From IMG/VR virus record IMGVR_UViG_3300046733_001194, positions 1-26,647 of that record: a DNA stretch of 26,647 nt; one strand, given 5' to 3'. The notes below the pieces were generated by a model. It did no database searches. It saw nothing but the letters and a program-made list of their open reading frames with translations, and was not told where the DNA came from. The stretch is from a virus. The translations under genes were made by a program, and so were the position numbers. Shown in pieces: positions 23,160 to 26,647 of this stretch (its first letter is position 1; each line of letters opens with the position of its first letter).

Positions 23160-24145
23160 TGTCAAGTAATTTAACTTTTGGGAATATAGAAGCTAAAATT
23201 GCCACAGATCAAAACATAATTGATAAAACTTCTGGAGCTTTACTTGATGCTTCAAGGGTTGCGCCTGATGATATTATTACATTTGATAGCGATGTTACGC
23301 TTCCAACGGTTAATGCTGTTAAAAACTTAGTTGGTAATGCTACTGCTGGTGGTGTTACATATAGAGGCACTATATCATTACCTGCTACTTTTTATGACAC
23401 AACTTCCAACAATTATCTCAATAATGCTACAGATGTAGAGACTGGAGATATGTTTGTTGCTATCGGAAGCGGTAATCTTACGATGGCTGATGGAGATATA
23501 TTCGTTGCAAATGGAGATGCTTTAATCATAAATACAAGCAACCCCAAAAATGCGATAACAAAAGCAATGATTGATGATATATCGCCTACCTACCCAGGTA
23601 TTGAGATTGGAGATTATAAGCGAAGAGTTGTGTCATATAGCCCTGGTCTTGGTTGGTTATTGTGCGATGGTCAAGCTGTATCTAGAGCAACATACGCTTT
23701 GCTTTTTAATGTGATTGGCGTTACTTTTGGCATTGGTGATGGTTCGACAACTTTCAACTTGCCTAATGCAAATGGCAGAGTGAGTGTAACTGCTGGGACT
23801 GCTCCTGGGCTTACCAGTAGATACGTAGGCGATGTTTTCGGTGAAGAAAGAACTACTTTGACATTAGATGAGATTCCCGTACATGGTCACTCGATTAATC
23901 ACGGACATAACCATAACCATACAGTTTCAGACGTTAACCCAGGCGGGAAAACTTCTGTTGGCGGACCAAGCATTTTTGGCGGTAATAAAGATGTTTATGA
24001 CAGTGAGGAGACAAACACCAGAACAACTTCAGCTAGAAACCTAGATTATACAGGGTCATCTGGTAACGCTGGCGGTGGTCAATCTCATAATAACTTACAA
24101 CCTTCAATTGTCGATGGCTTCTTGTTTATCTATGCGGGTGTATAA
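23159..24145 (+). CDS. Second collar-type tail fibre/tip protein
   Basis: A 328-residue fibre. The N-terminal region ('F-D-S-D-V-T-L-P-T-V-N-A-V-K-N-L-V' about 42-58, then 'Y-R-G-T-I-S-L-P-A-T-F-Y') is typical of short-fibre shafts. A Tail_Collar domain follows (about 150-207: 'G-W-L-L-C-D-G-Q-A-V-S-R-A-T-Y-A-L-L-F'). The tip holds a His cluster (242-254, H-G-H-S-I-N-H-G-H-N-H-N-H), and 'S-H-N-N-L-Q-P-S' lies near the end, a pattern of metal-binding fibre tips. GGAGGT at 23144-23149 supports the start. The collar DNA shares a 17-mer with the first fibre. Confidence 0.83.
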   Translation: MSSNLTFGNIEAKIATDQNIIDKTSGALLDASRVAPDDIITFDSDVTLPTVNAVKNLVGNATAGGVTYRGTISLPATFYDTTSNNYLNNATDVETGDMFVAIGSGNLTMADGDIFVANGDALIINTSNPKNAITKAMIDDISPTYPGIEIGDYKRRVVSYSPGLGWLLCDGQAVSRATYALLFNVIGVTFGIGDGSTTFNLPNANGRVSVTAGTAPGLTSRYVGDVFGEERTTLTLDEIPVHGHSINHGHNHNHTVSDVNPGGKTSVGGPSIFGGNKDVYDSEETNTRTTSARNLDYTGSSGNAGGGQSHNNLQPSIVDGFLFIYAGV

Positions 24146-24516
24146 TGAGTGCCAGATATAGAGAAACTTTACAAATTGGTGAGTTATTTGAGTTAGTTTT
24201 CAACTGGCGTTTGGGTGATAATATAACACCAATAAACTTAGAAAACTTAACAAAAGCAAAAATTGACTTCAAGACAAGCACCAATTCAAAAACTGTAATG
24301 AGCTTTAGTATTGGGAATGGTATATATATTGATGATGCTATTAACGGTAAATTTAGCTTGAGAATAACCTTAAAAAACCAGCAAGATAATAACTTAAATA
24401 GGTTGTCTTACCTTGTTGGGGATTTAGTTTTGTTATTTGAAAATGGCGACTCAAAAGTTCCTGTAAGACTTGAGTTAGATATTTTAAAAAGCATAACAGA
24501 CATAAGCGATTTATAA
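24145..24516 (+). CDS. Small beta-rich structural protein, unknown
   Basis: A 123-residue protein whose ATG overlaps the fibre stop (TAATG). The layout resembles small phage beta-sandwich proteins that sit on fibres or baseplates: 'E-L-F-E-L-V-F-N-W', 'I-D-F-K-T-S-T-N-S-K-T-V-M-S-F', 'G-K-F-S-L-R-I-T' and a last pair of strands 'Y-L-V-G-D-L-V-L-L-F-E-N-G...V-R-L-E-L-D-I'. I make no family call. Confidence 0.6.
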   Translation: MSARYRETLQIGELFELVFNWRLGDNITPINLENLTKAKIDFKTSTNSKTVMSFSIGNGIYIDDAINGKFSLRITLKNQQDNNLNRLSYLVGDLVLLFENGDSKVPVRLELDILKSITDISDL

Positions 24517-24517
24517 T

Positions 24518-24748
24518 ATGAATGAAAATACTATATTAATTATTGAAAATAAAAGCACATTAAGTCAATATGTAATTAATATCTATAGAAATATAAATGA
24601 GTTTACTTTAAATATAGAACCACAAGAAAAAAAAGAGACTATAATTGTTTTAGAAGACTCTCAAATAAACAAGGTAAAAAACGATATTCAAAACCTTGAA
24701 AGTATTGATAATAGAATTGTAAATGTAATAAGTGAAATAGTGAAGTAA
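24518..24748 (+). CDS. Small hypothetical protein
   Basis: A 76-residue Asn/Ile/Glu-rich protein one base after the previous stop. It has an N-terminal strand pair and a C-terminal helix (D-S-Q-I-N-K-V-K-N-D-I-Q-N-L-E). There is no good Shine-Dalgarno, so it probably depends on coupling. Family unknown; coding status rests on tight spacing and plausible composition. Confidence 0.5.
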   Translation: MNENTILIIENKSTLSQYVINIYRNINEFTLNIEPQEKKETIIVLEDSQINKVKNDIQNLESIDNRIVNVISEIVK

Positions 24749-24753
24749 CAAAC

Positions 24754-24781
24754 AACCGAGAAGCAGTGATATCAACTGGTT
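24754..24781 (+). other. Bulged RNA hairpin before coiled-coil gene
   Basis: AAC (24754-24756) plus CAGT (24764-24767) pair with ACTGGTT (24775-24781), giving a 7-bp stem with a 7-base bulge (CGAGAAG) and a GATATCA loop. It is richer in G+C than its surroundings and lies in the 82-base gap ahead of the coiled-coil gene. No U-run follows, so it looks more like a processing or stability hairpin than a terminator. Confidence 0.35.
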
Positions 24782-24830
24782 GAATGCTAACAACAAATTA
24801 AATTTAACATAAAAAACAGGAGAATACAAT

Positions 24831-25385
24831 ATGTCAATTTCAACTGATTTAGACAATATACTAGTATCTGCAACTGCATTTAATACTAGACATCATCAAT
24901 CAATCGCTGATAATGTTTCAAATAGAAATCTTATTGAGTTTGTGCAAAGTAACACAGATCCAGCCGCGATTGATTCATTAACTGAAATACTTACAAAAGC
25001 TCAAACAGATCAAACTGATATTCTTAATATCACTACTGCTTTAGAAGCTAAGCATGATGCGGAACTTGCTGCACTTCAGACTTCATTGCAAACAGCTATT
25101 AACGCTGCTGAAACTAAGCACGACAACGAACTTGCTGCTGAAGTTGCTGCAAGACAAGCTGCTTTAGTTGCTTTAGAAGCTAAACATGATTTAGAAAAAT
25201 CTGAGCTTGATTCTGCTATTGCTGCTGAGCAAACTGCAAGAGTTGCTGCTGTATCTGCTGAGCAAACTGCAAGAGCTGCTAAAGATGTAGAAATTGAAGC
25301 TGCCCATGCTGCTGATAAGGCTGAAACTAACGCTAACTTAGTTAAGGTTGGTAACATCCTTACTGAAGCTTTCAAAGCTCAATAA
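24831..25385 (+). CDS. Ala-rich coiled-coil structural protein
   Basis: A 184-residue protein. The first 50 residues look like a small folded head with 'N-T-R-H-H-Q-S-I-A-D-N-V'. From about 60 to 170 it is an almost unbroken Ala/Glu/Gln helix with repeats 'L-E-A-K-H-D-A-E-L-A-A' (three copies) and 'A-A-E-Q-T-A-R-V/A-A' (two copies), a coiled coil of about 16 nm. It is a fibritin- or fibre-shaft-like candidate. Alanine codons are mostly GCT and the G+C is higher than in its neighbours, fitting strong expression or recent acquisition. AGGAG lies 9 bases before the ATG. It is the last gene of the late operon. Confidence 0.7.
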   Translation: MSISTDLDNILVSATAFNTRHHQSIADNVSNRNLIEFVQSNTDPAAIDSLTEILTKAQTDQTDILNITTALEAKHDAELAALQTSLQTAINAAETKHDNELAAEVAARQAALVALEAKHDLEKSELDSAIAAEQTARVAAVSAEQTARAAKDVEIEAAHAADKAETNANLVKVGNILTEAFKAQ

Positions 25386-25400
25386 TAATCTAAATAACTT

Positions 25401-25434
25401 TGATGGTTGCACTATTTATAGGCGACAACCATCA
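25401..25434. terminator. Nine-bp hairpin between convergent genes
   Basis: TGATGGTTG (25401-25409) and CAACCATCA (25426-25434) are perfectly complementary around a 16-base loop. It lies 15 bases after the coiled-coil stop and covers the stop of the convergent minus-strand gene. Direct U-runs are absent on both sides, so it may slow both transcripts or protect their 3' ends; the main plus-strand terminator is 20 bases further on. Confidence 0.45.
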
Positions 25435-25621
25435 CTTTATTATCTTTTTTTAATGGCTCACTTTGTGGGCTTTTTTTATGCTCTAATTTATATTGTCGCT
25501 CAACTTGTGCCTGATAGTTAGGCTTTTCTTTATCAAAGTAATAATCTTTGTTATCGTAAAAATTAAAAAAATTAGATACTGATAATGCGACCCAAGTAAG
25601 AGTACTAAACATTTTTATCAT
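25412..25621 (-). CDS. Small membrane/exported protein, unknown
   Basis: A 69-residue protein and the last gene of the minus-strand cassette. It has an N-terminal hydrophobic segment (M-F-S-T-L-T-W-V-A-L-S-V-S-N-F-F-N-F) after two lysine-flanked residues, then a very polar Lys/Tyr/Asp/Gln-rich tail. This suits a small single-pass or exported protein. The frame is open to a TTG at 25642. I choose the ATG at 25621; the ATG at 25612, which overlaps the preceding stop by 8 bases, is also possible. Its 3' quarter overlaps the plus-strand terminator. Spanin identity was considered but is not supported. Confidence 0.55.
   Translation of the reverse strand: MIKMFSTLTWVALSVSNFFNFYDNKDYYFDKEKPNYQAQVERQYKLEHKKSPQSEPLKKDNKVMVVAYK
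25456..25477 (+). terminator. Rho-independent terminator of the late operon
   Basis: GCTCAC (25456-25461) pairs with GTGGGC (25465-25470), with one G-U pair, around a TTT loop, followed by seven T's (25471-25477). It is a textbook intrinsic terminator on the plus strand, 70 bases after the last late gene. It lies inside the convergent minus-strand gene, where the same bases code for part of a Lys/Ser/Pro-rich segment. Confidence 0.85.
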
Positions 25622-25811
25622 CTTTTTTGTATTTTCTTTCAACGATTAAATAAGCAACATCATTATCCATCATTTGATCATGAACTTTAATTAATTTCAA
25701 ATCTTTTTTCACTTCTTCCACTGTTTGTCCAGTCGCAACTGCGTAGCAAGGTTCAACACAGCTTAAAGTTTGATTGCTTATAGCAAATGCTAAAAAAATA
25801 GTTGTTAACAT
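25605..25811 (-). CDS. Small exported protein with C-x3-C
   Basis: A 68-residue protein with a likely signal peptide (M-L-T-T-I-F-L-A-F-A-I-S-N-Q-T-L-S) directly followed by C-V-E-P-C, then a polar helical domain (V-E-E-V-K-K-D-L-K-L-I-K-V) and a Lys-rich end. The first cysteine could be a lipidation site, but the residues before it (T-L-S) fit the lipobox poorly; a disulphide between the two cysteines is as likely. AAGGA lies 7 bases before the ATG. It starts one base after the TM2 gene stop, so it belongs to that operon. Function unknown. Confidence 0.65.
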   Translation of the reverse strand: MLTTIFLAFAISNQTLSCVEPCYAVATGQTVEEVKKDLKLIKVHDQMMDNDVAYLIVERKYKKDDKNV

Positions 25812-25812
25812 A

Positions 25813-26085
25813 TTAATCCTTATTTTTGTATTTCATTAAAACTCTTCTATTGTGCATGCTTATTTCTGAATTAACTTGAAATAAACTATACAAAAATAAT
25901 ATTATACCTATTGGCGATAAAATAAAACTACAAAAAGTTAGTAATATAGCCCATGCTAGTTTTTTTCTTCCAATGTAGAAACAATGACCTCCGAACATTC
26001 CAAAAAAATAAGCTAGTACCCAAGCCGTAGTTTTACTTTTCATTTCTTCTTTCATAAGAATCATATTTATAGCTTCATTATTCAT
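25813..26085 (-). CDS. TM2-domain membrane protein
   Basis: A 90-residue inner-membrane protein. After a 17-residue polar head comes a TM2 domain: helix 1 (about 20-33), the signature G-G-H-C-F-Y-I-G-R (32-40), then a long second hydrophobic region (about 43-70) with a Pro-Ile-Gly turn. The usual TM2 motif is G-x-H-x-F-Y-x-G; here a Cys follows the His, and another Cys (52) lies in helix 2. The frame is open upstream into repeat DNA, but AAGGA 8 bases before the ATG at 26085 sets the start. That ATG overlaps the stop of the Cys-repeat gene (ATGAATAA), so translation is coupled. TM2 proteins have no single known function; they often serve as membrane modules linked to variable partners. Confidence 0.85.
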   Translation of the reverse strand: MNNEAINMILMKEEMKSKTTAWVLAYFFGMFGGHCFYIGRKKLAWAILLTFCSFILSPIGIILFLYSLFQVNSEISMHNRRVLMKYKNKD

Positions 26086-26647
26086 TATCTTTTTCCTTAA
26101 TATTTGAGTGATTAAATTTTGCATATAATCTATTACAGTTATCGCAGTAATCGCAGTAATCGCAGTAATCGCAGCAATCGCAGCAATCGCAGTAATCGCA
26201 GTAATCGCAGTTAAAGCAGTATTCGCAGTACTTGCAGTACTTGCAGTTATAGCAGTCATAGCAGTATTTGCAGTCATTACATTTTTCGCAATTTATGCAG
26301 TTATTGCAGTCATTACAGTTATCGCAGTTATCGCAGTCATTGCAGTTATCGCAGTTATCGCAGTCATTGCAGTTATTGCAGTTATTGCAGAAATAGCAGT
26401 AATCGCAGTAATCGCAGCAATCGCAGTATTTGCAGTTAAAGCAGTTATTGCAGTTATTGCAGTTATTGCAATTATTGCAATTATTGCATTTATAGCATTT
26501 ATAGCATTTATAGCATTTAAAGCAGTCATTGCAGTTATTGCAATTATTGCAATTAAGACAATTAAAGCAATTTATATTATTGACATTGTTTTCTTGAGCT
26601 TTATTAATATTTCCACCATAAAAGATATCAAGGAAATCTTGAGTAAC
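26078..26647 (-). CDS. Cys-x-x repeat protein, 49 cysteines in register (5' end outside window)
   Basis: On the minus strand one frame is open from the window edge to a TAA at 26078-26080: 189 residues without a start, so the gene begins beyond the window. After 26 polar residues (including Q-D-F-L-D-I-F-Y-G-G), cysteine occurs at every third residue for 145 residues: 49 cysteines with no break in register, 45 as TGC and 4 as TGT. Three more sit at x positions, giving 52. The x residues are mainly Asn, Asp, Tyr, Lys, Phe and Glu. An 18-residue polar tail follows. The stop overlaps the TM2 ATG by 8 bases. Such a chain could bind many metal ions or form a cross-linked rod; both are guesses. The repeat DNA is also open as Thr-Ala-Ile (minus) or Ala-Val-Ile (plus), but those frames lack a complete start-stop context. 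Confidence 0.75.
   Translation of the reverse strand, partial: VTQDFLDIFYGGNINKAQENNVNNINCFNCLNCNNCNNCNDCFKCYKCYKCYKCNNCNNCNNCNNCNNCFNCKYCDCCDYCDYCYFCNNCNNCNDCDNCDNCNDCDNCDNCNDCNNCINCEKCNDCKYCYDCYNCKYCKYCEYCFNCDYCDYCDCCDCCDYCDYCDYCDNCNRLYAKFNHSNIKEKDNE
26135..26569 (-). repeat. Degenerate 9-nt tandem repeat encoding Cys-x-x
   Basis: A GCA (43 of the 49 start GCAG or similar) or ACA triplet recurs every 9 bases, 49 times, from 26135 to 26567 (on the plus strand, GCA-GTN-ATN is the commonest unit). Synonymous codons are fixed by position: an Asn in the first x slot is AAT, and in the second usually AAC. That shows copying of whole 9-mers. It is not a CRISPR array: there are no spacers. Confidence 0.9.

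Noticed and set aside
25412-25811. i-spanin/o-spanin pair
   Set aside because: The overlap and small size fit, but the lipobox is poor, neither protein has the Pro-rich or coiled-coil form expected, and no endolysin or holin is seen nearby.
26293-26529. Minus-strand Thr-Ala-Ile repeat frame as a gene, and the long N-terminal extension of the TM2 protein to 26277
   Set aside because: Both are alternate readings of the 9-nt repeat. They are split by a TAA near 26292, lack a ribosome site, and the TM2 gene has a well-placed AAGGA before 26085.
26135-26569. CRISPR array
   Set aside because: The period is 9 bases with no spacers and the DNA is coding; no cas genes are present.
26126-26647. Plus-strand Ala-Val-Ile frame running to the window edge
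   Set aside because: It is open but has no ATG, GTG or TTG near its beginning, and it opposes an operon with coupled starts and stops. It is explained as antisense of the Cys-x-x repeat.

Overview
The window is a stretch of a low-G+C (about 30% by eye) tailed-phage or prophage genome with a contractile tail. Genes are packed tightly and almost all lie on the plus strand. TGA is used as a stop (for example at 3136-3138, 10891-10893 and 11253-11255) and TGG is used for Trp, so the standard bacterial code applies. The tail module (sheath of the DUF3383 type, gpV-like spike with an apical HxH, J-like protein, DUF2612, collar-type fibres) resembles those of myophages of Gram-negative bacteria. A Gram-negative, AT-rich host is therefore my best inference; the sequence does not name it.

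Layout. (1) 1-1886 is an early/accessory strip: a small basic protein, an SSB with the acidic DDDDIPF tail, a degraded short reading frame, a protein built of 46 Gly-X hexamers, a DUF6948-like protein and a protein of five about 23-residue repeats. (2) 1887-2565 holds a G+C-rich structured leader containing an anti-Shine-Dalgarno mimic, followed by a ClpP-like serine protease with a GTG start. (3) 2584-9608 is packaging and head: small and large terminase, portal, MuF-like protein, DUF2213 protease/scaffold, cement protein and major capsid protein. (4) 9688-11772 is the neck. (5) 11774-20897 is the tail: sheath, tube, two tandem paralogous assembly chaperones, tape measure, Dit-like protein, baseplate plug, hub, spike, gp25/W-like wedge, J-like protein and DUF2612 protein. 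(6) 20918-25385 is the fibre region: two collar-type fibres, a fibre-assembly-like protein, several small proteins and an Ala-rich coiled-coil protein, ended by a clear Rho-independent terminator at 25456-25477.

(7) From 25412 to the right edge, four overlapping or abutting genes run on the minus strand, convergent to the late operon. They are a protein with cysteine at every third residue for 145 residues (49 in register, open at the window edge), a TM2-domain membrane protein translationally coupled to it, and two small exported-looking proteins. The Cys-repeat protein is easy to miss: it has no start codon inside the window, and its repeat DNA opens other frames that look like Thr-Ala-Ile or Ala-Val-Ile repeats.

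Most of the window is a standard contractile-tail morphogenesis cluster. The parts that look new are the Cys-x-x protein and its membrane-linked minus-strand cassette, the possible translational RNA switch in front of the ClpP-like gene, and the Gly-X protein whose DNA is open in two frames.
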